Shown here: one piece after another, positions 1 to 7,520 of the stretch
Numbering within the stretch: position 1 is the stretch's first letter
Layout: each line of letters opens with the position of its first letter
Source: Chloroflexota bacterium
Lineage (GTDB): Bacteria > Chloroflexota > Limnocylindria > Limnocylindrales > CSP1-4
DNA: 14,027 nt
Direction: 5' to 3'
NCBI GenBank assembly: GCA_004298915.1
Contig: SCTE01000361.1
Span: 1-14,027, forward strand
Position numbers and translations under genes: made by a program
The notes under the pieces: model-generated
Database searches by the model: none
Told to the model about the DNA's origin: nothing
What the model saw: the letters and a program-made list of their open reading frames with translations, nothing else

Positions 1-1133
1 CCCATCGGGCCACCGTCGTCGGGCATCGCTGCGCTGGGCCGCTCGGCCAGCCGGGAGATCATCGAGTGGAGAACCGAACGCGCGTCGTCGACGGCGGTTT
101 CGTCCTCGCCGGTCCTGGTCGAGCCATCGATGGCCAGGTCGAGATCGAGGATGGACGCCACCATGGCTCGATGATCGTCCCGGGCGACCGCCTCGTTGAA
201 CGCGTGCTCACAGGCTGCGGCCGCCGATCGGACCGCGCCGAGCCGGCCACGGTCTGGCCCCGGCGGCTCCGATCCTCGGGCCTGGGCGCTCGCGGGCTCC
301 CAGCCGATGTCGACGGGCGCGTCCTCGCCGAGCCGGCGAGCGAGCTCGGCGAGGCCGTCGATCTCGATCTCCGAGCCGCTCGGGAGCACGGTGCCACGTC
401 CGCGCGAACGGACGGTCACGCCACCCCGTCCGGCCACGGCCACACGCATATCCTCGAGATCGACGATCAGCGCGGTATGGCCGTCGATGCCGAGGACGAA
501 GGCATCGTCGGGAAGCTGCGCCTCGAGCTCGGCCAGCCGCCGCTCGCCGATGTAGCAGAAGCGCGTGTCGTGATTGCCGCCCTCGGCGTTGTCGTAGTGC
601 GGGACGACGGCCGCGTGCAGGCCTGTCAACGCCCCGAGCAGGTCGAGGCCCCGAAGCCAGTAGGGTGCCTCGCCGACCTTGTAGATCTCGTAGACCGGGA
701 TCGTCCACGCTCCGAGCGTGAGGGCAGCGGCACTCGCCATCGTGACGATGCCTCCGGTCCGGAGGCGATCCTCGAGCGCCGGAGGGATCGGGCCGCCGAG
801 CCACTGCCGCAGGGCGTAACTCGGGCTGCCCGGACCGGCCATCACGTACCTGGATTCGCGGATGACCGCGACCGCCGCCGCCGTGGTCACGGCATCGACA
901 TCACGATTCGGGAACGTCGCGATCGAGACAGGACGGCCGACGCGGTCGACGAAGAACTGCACCGTCCGAGCACTCAGGTCGGCGGCGTTCTCCTGGAACC
1001 CGTACGGCGTGTCGATGATCGCTGCCTTGACGGGTCCCGGCCCGAGGCGGTCGAACAAGGCTCGGTGCACCTTGGCCATGGTCGGTGCCGTCTCGCCCGA
1101 ACCCATGATGACGAGCACCCGCGGATCCCCCAT
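1..1133 (-). CDS. S51/cyanophycinase-like protein (class I amidotransferase-like fold), C-terminus cut by window edge
   Basis: Reading the minus strand from ATG at 1133 gives 377 uninterrupted codons to the left edge, so the gene is partial at its 3' end. The N-terminus (residues 5-20) reads RVLVIMGSGETAPTMA, followed by an alpha/beta domain. A GGIVTMASAAALTLG segment at 128-142 looks like the nucleophile elbow of peptidase S51/cyanophycinase proteins, with Ser134 as candidate nucleophile. A PHYDNAEGGNHDTRF segment (178-192) supplies candidate histidines. The usual elbow in this clan is S-A-G-A, but here it is S-A-A-A. After about residue 265 comes a linker and then a helical region (about 303-365). 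From memory this resembles helices attached to CysS-like proteins, but that is a weak impression. Substrate and reaction are unknown; a peptidase, amidase or non-catalytic role are all possible. An in-frame ATG at 1163 would add MPDGRYAPRD. I prefer 1133 because the conserved strand begins a few residues later and a TACGCT box lies just upstream. Confidence 0.75.
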   Translation of the reverse strand, partial: MGDPRVLVIMGSGETAPTMAKVHRALFDRLGPGPVKAAIIDTPYGFQENAADLSARTVQFFVDRVGRPVSIATFPNRDVDAVTTAAAVAVIRESRYVMAGPGSPSYALRQWLGGPIPPALEDRLRTGGIVTMASAAALTLGAWTIPVYEIYKVGEAPYWLRGLDLLGALTGLHAAVVPHYDNAEGGNHDTRFCYIGERRLAELEAQLPDDAFVLGIDGHTALIVDLEDMRVAVAGRGGVTVRSRGRGTVLPSGSEIEIDGLAELARRLGEDAPVDIGWEPASAQARGSEPPGPDRGRLGAVRSAAAACEHAFNEAVARDDHRAMVASILDLDLAIDGSTRTGEDETAVDDARSVLHSMISRLAERPSAAMPDDGGPM

Positions 1134-1177
1134 ATCGCGCGGAGCGTATCGCCCGTCGGGCATCGCTGTCGATGCGG

Positions 1178-1237
1178 GGCCGCGCGGCCGTTCCGCCGCC
1201 GTGCGTCGACCGACGCCGAAGGGCGTCACGGCGTCGG
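1178..1237. promoter_or_regulatory. Inverted repeats in the divergent intergenic region before the amidase gene
   Basis: The 128-bp gap between two divergent genes (1134-1261) must hold both promoters. It contains a perfect 12-bp palindrome GGCCGCGCGGCC at 1178-1189. It also has nested inverted repeats: GACGCC/GGCGTC (1212-1217 with 1222-1227, GAAG loop) and CCGACGCCG/CGGCGTCGG (1210-1218 with 1229-1237). The two stems share an arm, so they are mutually exclusive in RNA. They could be an operator or a 5'-UTR hairpin, but GC-rich DNA makes such repeats by chance, so this is tentative. No convincing -35/-10 pair was found. Confidence 0.3.
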
Positions 1238-1261
1238 GCGATCCGTGGAAACATAGGGACG

Positions 1262-3634
1262 ATGCGCACCCGCACCAACCGCCTCCGTCGCGTCGGCGCC
1301 TTCGCGCTCATGGCCGTGCTGGGCGGGAGCCTGGGCCTCGTCGTCGCCCCGTTCGTCCGTCCGGCTGCAAGCATCGGTCATCCGGTCACCGTTGACAGTC
1401 GCGAGGTGCACGTGGTCGTCGACGGCGAGCAGATCGTCGCCCTCCCGATCGCCGCGAGCCATGTCGCCGTCCACTGGGCCGGGGCGCCGGACGCCGTCGT
1501 GACGATCGCGTTCAGCACGGACGGGACGACCTTCGATGACCCTGCGACGATCGAACCCGACGAGATGGGGGATCGGTCCGAAACTGCCGAGACCTACGGG
1601 CGGGTGATGGTGGCCCAGGGGGCGCACTACGTCCGCCTCAACGCGGATCGGGTCCTGACCGACGTGACCGTCGTCGCCATGGACGGCGGCAACGAGACCG
1701 TGGCCGAACCCGACACGGCGTACACCACATCGGCCGCATCCGCCCAGCCAGCCATCATTTCGAGAGCGGCGTGGGGTGCCGACGAATCACTCCGTTTCGA
1801 CGACCAGGGCCTCGAGCCGTGGCCGGAGGTCTTCGAGAAGGTCCAGAAGATCGTCATCCACCACACCGCCGGCCCGAACTACGACCCCAACCCGGCCGCG
1901 ACGGTCCGCTCGATCATGCGATACGACGCGATCACCAAGGGCTGGACCGACATCGGCTACAACTTCCTCATCGATTCCGGCGGCCACATCTATGAGGGGC
2001 GCCACTCCCGGACCTATGCCCCGGGCGAGATCCCGACCGGCGAGGACGCCGCCGGACTGCTGGTGACGGGCGCCCATGCCTTCGAGTTCAACTCCGGGGT
2101 CATCGGGATCGCGATGATGGGCACCTTCACGAACCGGGACATCACCTCGGCCGCCCGCGCGTCCTTGGAGAAGCTGATTGCCTGGGAGTCGGAGCGCCAC
2201 GGGATCGACCCTCAGGGCGCCTCGACGTATGTCAACGCCGTGACCGGTGCCGCTCGCTCCTTCCCGAACATCGCGGGACATCGCAACGTTGCCGCGACCG
2301 CCTGCCCGGGTGGCGTCTTCTACGCGACGCTGCCGGCCTTGCGCAAGGCCGTCGCCGGGCGAATTTCCGCAGCCAGGGGCGTCGGCGTCGATGCGGCACC
2401 ACCGGTCGTCACCGCGATCACGCCCACGACGATATCGCCGACGATGAGCCGCTCGCTCGGCTTCGGGATCGTGTTCAACGAACCCGTCATCGACCTGACC
2501 GAAGCAGATCTCGCGATCACGGGGACGTCGACCGGCTGGAGCATCGCCAGCCTGACCGGTTCCGCGGCGGTCTACGCCGTGACCCTCACGGCCGATTCGC
2601 CGACGCCGGGCACGGTCGGACTGACCCTGGCCGCCGATTCGGTAACCGACCTGTCCGAGAACCTCGGGCCTGCCGGACCGGTCGATTCCGGGACATCGAC
2701 CTGGGTCGACGATCTCGGAGGCACGGTGACGCGGATCGCGGGTTCGGATCGCTACACGACCGCTGCCGCCATCAGTGCCGCGACGTTCGCCCCGGGCGTT
2801 CCCGTGGCCTACATCGCGACCGGAACCAAGTACCCGGACGCGCTCGCCGGTGCCGTGCCTGGCGCGCTGGCGCCTGGGCCGGTGCTCCTCGTCTCCGGCT
2901 CCACGATCCCGCACGTAGTCGCCACCGAACTCACGCGCCTGGCGCCCGGTCGAATCGTCATCCTCGGCGGGATCTCGGTGGTCCCCACGAGTGTCCAGAC
3001 GGCCCTCGCGGGCTACACCACGGGGACCGTGACCCGGATCGCGGGGGTCGATCGATACGACACGGCGGCAGCCATCAGCGCGGCGACCTTCGCGCCCGAC
3101 GTTCCGATCGCCTATGTCGCGACCGGCAAGAAATTCCCGGACGCACTCGCCGGCGCGGTTGCGGCCGCGCTCGGGCCGGGTCCCATGCTCCTGGTTCCGG
3201 GCGAGGCCATTCCGCCATCCGTTGCAGCCGAGCTCGGCAGGCTCAAGCCCGGGAGGATCGTGGTCCTCGGGGGAGCGTCCGTCGTCTCGTCGGGGGTGCA
3301 GGCCGCGCTGGCCGACTACACGGCCGGTACGGTGACCCGTATCGCGGGCATCGATCGATACGCGACCGCGGCGGCCATCAGCGCCGCGCACTTCGACCCG
3401 GGCGTGCCGGTCGTCTACATCGCGACGGGCGACAACTACCCTGACGCACTGAGCGGTGCCGTGGCCGCGGCACTTGGGCCAGGGCCCCTGCTGCTGGTCG
3501 CCGGAGGCACGATCCCGCCCGTGGTCGCGACCGAGCTGACACGCCTGAAGCCCGGCCGAATCGTGATCCTCGGCGGCGTGGCGGTGGTCTCGGCCGGCCT
3601 GCAGGCCAGGCTCGCGAGCTACCTCGCTCCCTAG
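1262..3634 (+). CDS. Secreted N-acetylmuramoyl-L-alanine amidase (PGRP/Amidase_2) with three CWB2 cell-wall-binding repeats
   Basis: This 790-aa protein should cleave the lactyl-amide bond between MurNAc and the stem peptide outside the cell. The ATG at 1262 is preceded by AGGGA about 6 nt upstream and begins a good signal sequence (RTRTNRLRR then hydrophobic 11-30). A longer in-frame start at 1172 only adds an arginine-rich stretch. Residues about 40-160 form an unrecognised beta-rich region. Residues 165-365 are a PGRP-type amidase. Its zinc ligands are H200 (VIHHTAG), H340 (IAGHRN) and C348 (ATACPG), and Y233 (DIGYNF) matches the catalytic tyrosine of T7 lysozyme. Thr346 replaces the T7 lysine, as in many PGRPs. 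Residues about 380-480 form an Ig-like domain. Residues 489-790 are three CWB2 repeats, each opening with VTRIAG-DRY and containing FPDAL/YPDAL and GRIVILGG. In Firmicutes CWB2 domains bind anionic wall polymers, so the enzyme is probably wall-anchored. All active-site residues are present, so it is likely functional. Confidence 0.92.
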   Translation: MRTRTNRLRRVGAFALMAVLGGSLGLVVAPFVRPAASIGHPVTVDSREVHVVVDGEQIVALPIAASHVAVHWAGAPDAVVTIAFSTDGTTFDDPATIEPDEMGDRSETAETYGRVMVAQGAHYVRLNADRVLTDVTVVAMDGGNETVAEPDTAYTTSAASAQPAIISRAAWGADESLRFDDQGLEPWPEVFEKVQKIVIHHTAGPNYDPNPAATVRSIMRYDAITKGWTDIGYNFLIDSGGHIYEGRHSRTYAPGEIPTGEDAAGLLVTGAHAFEFNSGVIGIAMMGTFTNRDITSAARASLEKLIAWESERHGIDPQGASTYVNAVTGAARSFPNIAGHRNVAATACPGGVFYATLPALRKAVAGRISAARGVGVDAAPPVVTAITPTTISPTMSRSLGFGIVFNEPVIDLTEADLAITGTSTGWSIASLTGSAAVYAVTLTADSPTPGTVGLTLAADSVTDLSENLGPAGPVDSGTSTWVDDLGGTVTRIAGSDRYTTAAAISAATFAPGVPVAYIATGTKYPDALAGAVPGALAPGPVLLVSGSTIPHVVATELTRLAPGRIVILGGISVVPTSVQTALAGYTTGTVTRIAGVDRYDTAAAISAATFAPDVPIAYVATGKKFPDALAGAVAAALGPGPMLLVPGEAIPPSVAAELGRLKPGRIVVLGGASVVSSGVQAALADYTAGTVTRIAGIDRYATAAAISAAHFDPGVPVVYIATGDNYPDALSGAVAAALGPGPLLLVAGGTIPPVVATELTRLKPGRIVILGGVAVVSAGLQARLASYLAP
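2726..3631 (+). repeat. Three tandem CWB2 repeats, 303-bp period
   Basis: The VTRIAG codons recur at 2726, 3029 and 3332, an exact 303-bp (101-codon) spacing, to the end of the amidase gene. Each unit carries DRY-TAAAISAA, PDAL-GAV, GP-LLV and GRIV-LGG blocks. Three units match the usual number in CWB2 proteins, which bind as a triangular trimer, so the array looks complete. Copies differ at many third positions, so this is an old duplication. Confidence 0.9.
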
Positions 3635-3682
3635 GGACCACGATCCGCGGGTCGTTTGACATCGGTCATGCACGCCGACCCC

Positions 3683-3702
3683 CATCGGTCACGTGACCGA
3701 TG
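3683..3702. promoter_or_regulatory. Perfect 20-bp palindrome, candidate operator upstream of the DUF4242 gene
   Basis: CATCGGTCACGTGACCGATG equals its own reverse complement. It lies 81-100 bp before the ATG at 3783, in the 148-bp intergenic gap 3635-3782. A third half-site, CATCGGTC, sits at 3660-3667, 23 bp upstream. A closely related 20-mer lies just upstream of the LuxR-family gene at 7489-7508. There is no downstream T-run, so a Rho-independent terminator is unlikely; a protein-binding site is the better reading. Confidence 0.5.
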
Positions 3703-3708
3703 ACGTCG

Positions 3709-3723
3709 CGTCGAGCTTCGACG
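3709..3723. other. Short hairpin CGTCGA-GCT-TCGACG
   Basis: A 6-bp perfect stem with a 3-nt loop lies 7 bp after the 20-bp palindrome, between the amidase stop (3634) and the DUF4242 start (3783). It has no T-tract. It could help end transcription of the amidase gene, extend the neighbouring operator, or be chance. Confidence 0.25.
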
Positions 3724-3782
3724 ACCGTGTCTCCAACGGGTGACCGGCCGCCGGTGCGGGCCCGGGTCATGGAGACATGCGG

Positions 3783-4034
3783 ATGGCGCGGTTCATGGAT
3801 GTTCACACGGGCTTCATCGGCGTAACCGAAGCCCAGCTCAAGGCGGCCCACGGGCGCGACCTGGCGATCCAGGACGACGAGGGCATGACCTTCGAGCGTG
3901 CCTGGCTCGATCCCGAAACGGGCAAGGTGTTCTGCTTGTCAACCGGTCCGACCCGGGAAGCCCTCATGCGCATCCATGAGCGCGCGGGGCACCCGACGGC
4001 CGAGGTCTACGAGATCCCCGTGGAGGTTGTGTGA
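3783..4034 (+). CDS. DUF4242 (SCO4226-family, ferredoxin-like fold) protein
   Basis: This 83-aa protein opens MARFMDVHTGFIGVT and carries ERAWLDPETGKVFCLSTGP followed by EALMRIHERAGHP and EVYEI. This is the layout of the DUF4242 family, named for the nickel-responsive Streptomyces protein SCO4226. His, Cys and acidic residues (in MDVH, FCL and HERAGH) could bind a metal; the actual function is not established. I chose ATG 3783 because GGAG at 3771-3774 is 8 nt upstream and relatives begin M-x-x-F-M-D. An in-frame ATG at 3777 is only 2 nt from the same GGAG. No signal peptide is present, so it is probably cytoplasmic. Its stop codon shares one base with the ATG of the next gene, so the two are almost certainly co-transcribed and translationally coupled. 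Confidence 0.85.
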   Translation: MARFMDVHTGFIGVTEAQLKAAHGRDLAIQDDEGMTFERAWLDPETGKVFCLSTGPTREALMRIHERAGHPTAEVYEIPVEVV

Positions 4035-4411
4035 TGCGACGGCTCATCGTTGTGCTCGCGCTTGCGAGTGCATTGGTCATGGCAACGGTCCCGGCTGCGT
4101 TTGCCGCCGGCGGCTCCGATCAGGCGCAGAAGGAAGCGGCAGGGTGGGGCTGTGCAGCCGCGGTCGGCCTCCCGGCCGGTCACTGCATCAGCCCCGGTAC
4201 GCGGGCGCAGTGGCCAGCCGGAGTGTTTGCCAAGGGCAACACGTTCCAGCTCCTCGTCTTCGACGCCAACGGCAAGTTCGTGACGGCCGAGATCGCCACG
4301 TTCGAGGCCTCCGCTGACGGGCGACCCTGCCCGCACGACGAGGAATCACCCGACGGCAACTACTGGGAGTTCATCCCGGGCCTGTGGGTGTGCCACCATC
4401 GCTCCGAGTAG
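4034..4411 (+). CDS. Small exported four-cysteine protein, function unknown
   Basis: This is 125 aa. MRRLIVVLALASALVMA is a clear signal peptide, with likely cleavage after AFA (residue 24). The mature part of about 100 residues has four cysteines (C40, C51, C99, C120), enough for two disulfides. Histidines lie beside three of them (H50-C51, C99-P-H101, C120-H121-H122). A central FQLLVFDANGKFVTAEIATF looks beta-rich. I do not recognise the family. GGAGG at 4022-4026 is 7 nt before ATG 4034; a GTG at 4031 is in frame but only 4 nt from it. The ATG overlaps the upstream TGA by one base, tying this gene to the DUF4242 gene. The Cys/His pairs next to a family with a nickel-binding member raise the idea of metal handling at the surface, but this is inference only. 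Confidence 0.8.
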   Translation: MRRLIVVLALASALVMATVPAAFAAGGSDQAQKEAAGWGCAAAVGLPAGHCISPGTRAQWPAGVFAKGNTFQLLVFDANGKFVTAEIATFEASADGRPCPHDEESPDGNYWEFIPGLWVCHHRSE

Positions 4412-4450
4412 CCACTGACGGTGCCTGCACCGCCGAAGGATCGGCAGCCT

Positions 4451-4480
4451 CGATGCCCCGTCCCCAGGGACGGGGCATCG
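4451..4480. terminator. Strong hairpin between convergent genes, probable bidirectional terminator
   Basis: CGATGCCCCGTCCC and GGGACGGGGCATCG form a perfect 14-bp inverted repeat with only CA between the arms, in practice a 13-bp stem with a C-CA-G tetraloop. It sits 40 bp after the plus-strand stop at 4411 and 86 bp after the minus-strand stop at 4566, where a shared terminator is expected. There is no T-run on either side, so it differs from a classical intrinsic terminator. The rest of 4412-4565 holds only a TGACGTCA palindrome at 4546-4553. Confidence 0.65.
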
Positions 4481-4565
4481 TCACGTCATCAGCCCGCTGC
4501 CTCCGATGGCTGGCCGAACGTGCGCGCCGGGCCGGCCGCGCGCCGTGACGTCAGGGTTGTCGAGG

Positions 4566-7457
4566 TCAGCGGTTTGAGCCGACCACGGTTCGTGAGATGT
4601 TCGCGACCCACGCCGCGATCTCCGCTCGGCGTGACACGCCCAGTTTGGCCAGGATGTGCTCGACGTGGGCACTCGCCGTCTTCGGGGAGATCGTGAGCGC
4701 ATCCCCGATCTCCGCGTTCGTCATGCCCTCGGAGATCAGCCGCGCGACCTCGAATTCCCGCGACGTCAGCGGCCGCCACGGCTCGTCGAGCGTCCCGCGC
4801 CCGCGATGGGTGACCCGGGCCAGTTCCTCGGCCCTGGTCAGGAGGGGCTCGCTCCCGAGGCGCGTCGCGGTCGCGCGGACCGCCGCCAGGATCGCGGCAG
4901 CTTCGGCGAACCGGTTCGATCGGAGGTGACAGGCAGCAAGATCGAGGCGTGCCCATGACGCCTCCCAGACCCGTCCGGTGGCATCCCATCCCGAAATGGC
5001 CGCCTCGAACGAGTCGCGGGCGATGCCGGTCGCACCGGCGGCGAGCCTGATGATGCCGGTCATGTGGTTGATCGCAGCTCGCACCGGGCGCTCGCCGGCC
5101 CATGGGGCGAGATGCTCCTCCACGGACGCGGCCCATCGCGCGGCGGCTTCGGGCCGCTCGAGCGCGAGGTAGGCGCGGACGCCGATCACCGCGAATGGCA
5201 CCAGGAGGGCCCGTTCGCCAACGCGGCGGGCCACCTCGAGCGCGGTCTCGCACTGTGCGATCGCGGCCTCGAGTTCCCCGGCCAGGAGCTCGGTCTCGGC
5301 CAGCGCTGCCCGGGTCGGCAGCACGAGATCGATGACGTCGCTCGGCTCACCGGCCACGAGCGCCCCCCTGAGGACGCTGCGCGCATGGTCGAGGTCGCCT
5401 CTGCCCATCGCCACGAGCCCGATCGCCACCTCGGCGCCGATGGCACCGCGCGTGCAGCCACCGTCGACGAGCTCCTGCTCGCCGGCCGTGATCGCCGCGT
5501 CCCAGCGGCCTTCTGCCCAATCGACCTGTGCCCGCGCCGATCCCATGACATGACGGCAGTGCGACTGCTTGATGGCGTCCGCGTACAGGAGCCCCGCGCC
5601 GAGGAGGTCCCTGGCAATGTCGTAGCGCATGACCCGAACCGCTGTGGTCACGCCATCTCGGTAGGCAGTGACGGCCGGATCCTCGCGGCCCGCGTCGCGT
5701 GCTGCGCTTGCGACGGAGCTGATCCTGGCCAGCCCGTCCTCCCCTCCGCCGGCCAGGACTGCGATGACGCCATCGTGGATCTCGGCATCCAGGACCAGGC
5801 CTGGATCGTCGGACTTCCGTGCTGCCTCGATCGACCGCTCGAACGCCACTCGAGCGCGCTCGAGATCCATGCGATCTGTCTCGAGCTGGGCGAGTTCGGC
5901 GAACGCCACGGCCCGCACATGCTCGAGTTCGGGCGATTCGTCGATCGTCTCGAGCTCGGCGAGGCAACGCTCGACCAGGTCGATCCGCTCGGCCAGAGGA
6001 CGCGCCTCGCGTCGCGCGATCATCGCGGAAGCGGTCAACATGGACGTCGCCTTGAGCGGGAGGCCCGCAAGGAGGTATTGCTCGCGGGCCGATCGCGCCG
6101 CCGCGCCTGACGCGTCTATCATCTCGATGGCCGCGGCCTCCCAGCACAGGGCATCGTAGAGTCGGCCCTGCTCGGCGGCCTCGAGGTCGGCGGGCATGTT
6201 GTCCACGGCTCGACGGTACAAGTCGAACGCCTCGCTGTGGGCCGACAGCCGGGCCGCTGTTCGGGCCCCGGCCAGGGCCGCGTGGAAGGCTTCCGTTCGG
6301 AGGCCGGCCCGCTCGAAATGGGCTGAGGCGTGGATCTCGGAGGCGCCTTCGAGCGCCGCGCCGAACTCGCCGGCGCGGGCATGCAGCCGTCGGCGGGCCA
6401 CGGTCGGCACGCGTCGGTAGAGCGTGTCGCGCAGGAGCTGGTGTCGGTAGTCGAACAGCCCACGCGACCCCGCCGGCAGCAGGAATGCCTGGTCGACCAG
6501 CTCCGTCAGCGGTCCATCGAGCGATGCGAGGGGCACGTCCATGATGCCGGCCAGGACCTCCGGAACGAAGCAGCGACCGATGACCGCACCCGCCTGGGCG
6601 ACGGCCTGGGCCTCGGGCGAGAGCCGTTCGAACCGCGCCAGCACGGCATCCTCGATCGTCACGGGAACGCTCGACTGGCGGATGGCGTTGCCGTCGGTCC
6701 GCGCGTCGTCACCGATGGCGCCCAGGAGTTCCTCGATGTGCAGCGGGATGCCGTCCGTACGTTCGAAGACCGCGTCGATCACCTTGCGCGGGGCCGGCAG
6801 GCCGGTGTCGAGGATGAGCGTCGTCATGAGGGCGGTCTGCGCACGATTGAGGGGTGCCAGGCGGGCCTCCTCGGCGAGGCGCTGGGTCACCAGCCGCGCG
6901 CGCCACTCGCGGATCCGGCCCGTTGATCCCTCGTCCGTTCGATACGCCGCGACGAGCAGCATCGGTCGATCGCGAATGCGTCGGGCGAGCTCGGCGGTGA
7001 TCGCGAGGCTGAGGTCGTCCGCCCACTGGAGGTCTTCAAGGGCGATCATGGTGGGGGTCTCGAGCGCCAGCGAGATCAGGTCGGACACCTCGTTGACCAA
7101 CCGACGCTGCGTGCGCGTCTCGATGTCGACGCCCACCCCGAGGAGCGCCAGGAGGTCCGCTCCGAGGGACTCGAGGCCGTCCGTCCGGAGCAGCGTCCGA
7201 GCCAGATCCAGGTAGACCGCCCCCGGGACGGCGAGGTCCTGCGGCGCGAGGGCTCCGTCGCCCACCCGCACGCCGCGGTCACGGGCCATCCGGACGATCG
7301 AATCAAGCAGACGCGTCTTGCCGATGCCGGCCTCGCCGGCCAGCAGCAGCATCTGGCCACGACCGCCGATGGCGTCCGCGACGCGTCGCTCGGCGAGTTC
7401 GAGCAGGTCGTCCCGGCCAATGAGCAGGGGACAGAGCAGCGGTGTCACTCGGCTCAT
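4566..7457 (-). CDS. LuxR-family transcriptional regulator with AAA/STAND ATPase domain (LAL type)
   Basis: This 963-aa protein has the three-part plan of large ATP-binding LuxR (MalT-like) regulators. Residues about 11-350 are an ATPase module beginning LLIGRDDLLELAERRV, with Walker A GEAGIGKT (41-48) and Walker B TMIALEDLQWADD (136-148). Residues about 350-890 are alanine-rich helical TPR-like repeats that would sense an inducer or partner. Residues 893-955 are a LuxR helix-turn-helix (PLTSREFEVARLISEGMTNA, then SPKTASAHV and LAKLGVSRR). Length is normal for the group. I prefer ATG 7457; an in-frame TTG at 7472 would add five residues. There is no Shine-Dalgarno site, but TACACT at exactly -12 to -7 suggests a leaderless transcript. 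A 20-bp inverted repeat at 7489-7508 upstream suggests autoregulation. The gene follows the anti-sigma-like gene by 63 bp on the same strand but may have its own promoter. Inducer and targets are unknown. Confidence 0.92.
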   Translation of the reverse strand: MSRVTPLLCPLLIGRDDLLELAERRVADAIGGRGQMLLLAGEAGIGKTRLLDSIVRMARDRGVRVGDGALAPQDLAVPGAVYLDLARTLLRTDGLESLGADLLALLGVGVDIETRTQRRLVNEVSDLISLALETPTMIALEDLQWADDLSLAITAELARRIRDRPMLLVAAYRTDEGSTGRIREWRARLVTQRLAEEARLAPLNRAQTALMTTLILDTGLPAPRKVIDAVFERTDGIPLHIEELLGAIGDDARTDGNAIRQSSVPVTIEDAVLARFERLSPEAQAVAQAGAVIGRCFVPEVLAGIMDVPLASLDGPLTELVDQAFLLPAGSRGLFDYRHQLLRDTLYRRVPTVARRRLHARAGEFGAALEGASEIHASAHFERAGLRTEAFHAALAGARTAARLSAHSEAFDLYRRAVDNMPADLEAAEQGRLYDALCWEAAAIEMIDASGAAARSAREQYLLAGLPLKATSMLTASAMIARREARPLAERIDLVERCLAELETIDESPELEHVRAVAFAELAQLETDRMDLERARVAFERSIEAARKSDDPGLVLDAEIHDGVIAVLAGGGEDGLARISSVASAARDAGREDPAVTAYRDGVTTAVRVMRYDIARDLLGAGLLYADAIKQSHCRHVMGSARAQVDWAEGRWDAAITAGEQELVDGGCTRGAIGAEVAIGLVAMGRGDLDHARSVLRGALVAGEPSDVIDLVLPTRAALAETELLAGELEAAIAQCETALEVARRVGERALLVPFAVIGVRAYLALERPEAAARWAASVEEHLAPWAGERPVRAAINHMTGIIRLAAGATGIARDSFEAAISGWDATGRVWEASWARLDLAACHLRSNRFAEAAAILAAVRATATRLGSEPLLTRAEELARVTHRGRGTLDEPWRPLTSREFEVARLISEGMTNAEIGDALTISPKTASAHVEHILAKLGVSRRAEIAAWVANISRTVVGSNR

Positions 7458-7463
7458 CGGCGG

Positions 7464-7469
7464 AGTGTA
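7464..7469 (-). promoter_or_regulatory. Possible -10 box of a leaderless promoter for the LuxR-family gene
   Basis: TACACT on the minus strand occupies -12 to -7 relative to the A of ATG 7457 and fits the TANNNT pattern of leaderless promoters. The absence of a Shine-Dalgarno site before this ATG agrees. No good -35 hexamer is seen; the 20-bp inverted repeat covers -32 to -51, where an activator might substitute for it. Confidence 0.35.
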
Positions 7470-7488
7470 CAAAACGCCGTCCAGCGAG

Positions 7489-7508
7489 CATCGGTCGATC
7501 GACCTATG
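7489..7508. promoter_or_regulatory. 20-bp inverted repeat, candidate operator of the LuxR-family gene
   Basis: CATCGGTCGATCGACCTATG has a perfect 12-bp palindromic core, GGTCGATCGACC (7493-7504), and only one mismatched pair over 20 bp. It matches the perfect palindrome at 3683-3702 at 15 of 20 positions, differing only in the central four bases and one outer base. It lies 32-51 bp upstream of the LuxR-family ATG, inside the 63-bp intergenic gap. Twenty-base inverted repeats are typical for dimeric LuxR-type HTH proteins, so autoregulation is plausible. Confidence 0.5.
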
Positions 7509-7520
7509 AGCGCCTCCGGA

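Noticed and set aside
66..1256. Long plus-strand open frame of 396 codons
   Set aside because: It is antisense to the S51-like gene and encodes an arginine/acidic-rich protein with no recognisable domain. The minus strand carries conserved motifs over the same span.
1172..1261. Earlier in-frame start for the amidase
   Set aside because: It would add 30 arginine-rich residues in front of a clean signal peptide and would lose the ribosome site before ATG 1262.
1787..3685. Long minus-strand open frame of 632 codons
   Set aside because: It lies opposite the amidase and its CWB2 repeats, whose motifs are unmistakable. The frame is open only because of the high GC content.
5064..6110. Plus-strand open frame of 348 codons
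   Set aside because: It is antisense to the helical part of the LuxR-family regulator, with arginine/histidine-rich composition and no motif.
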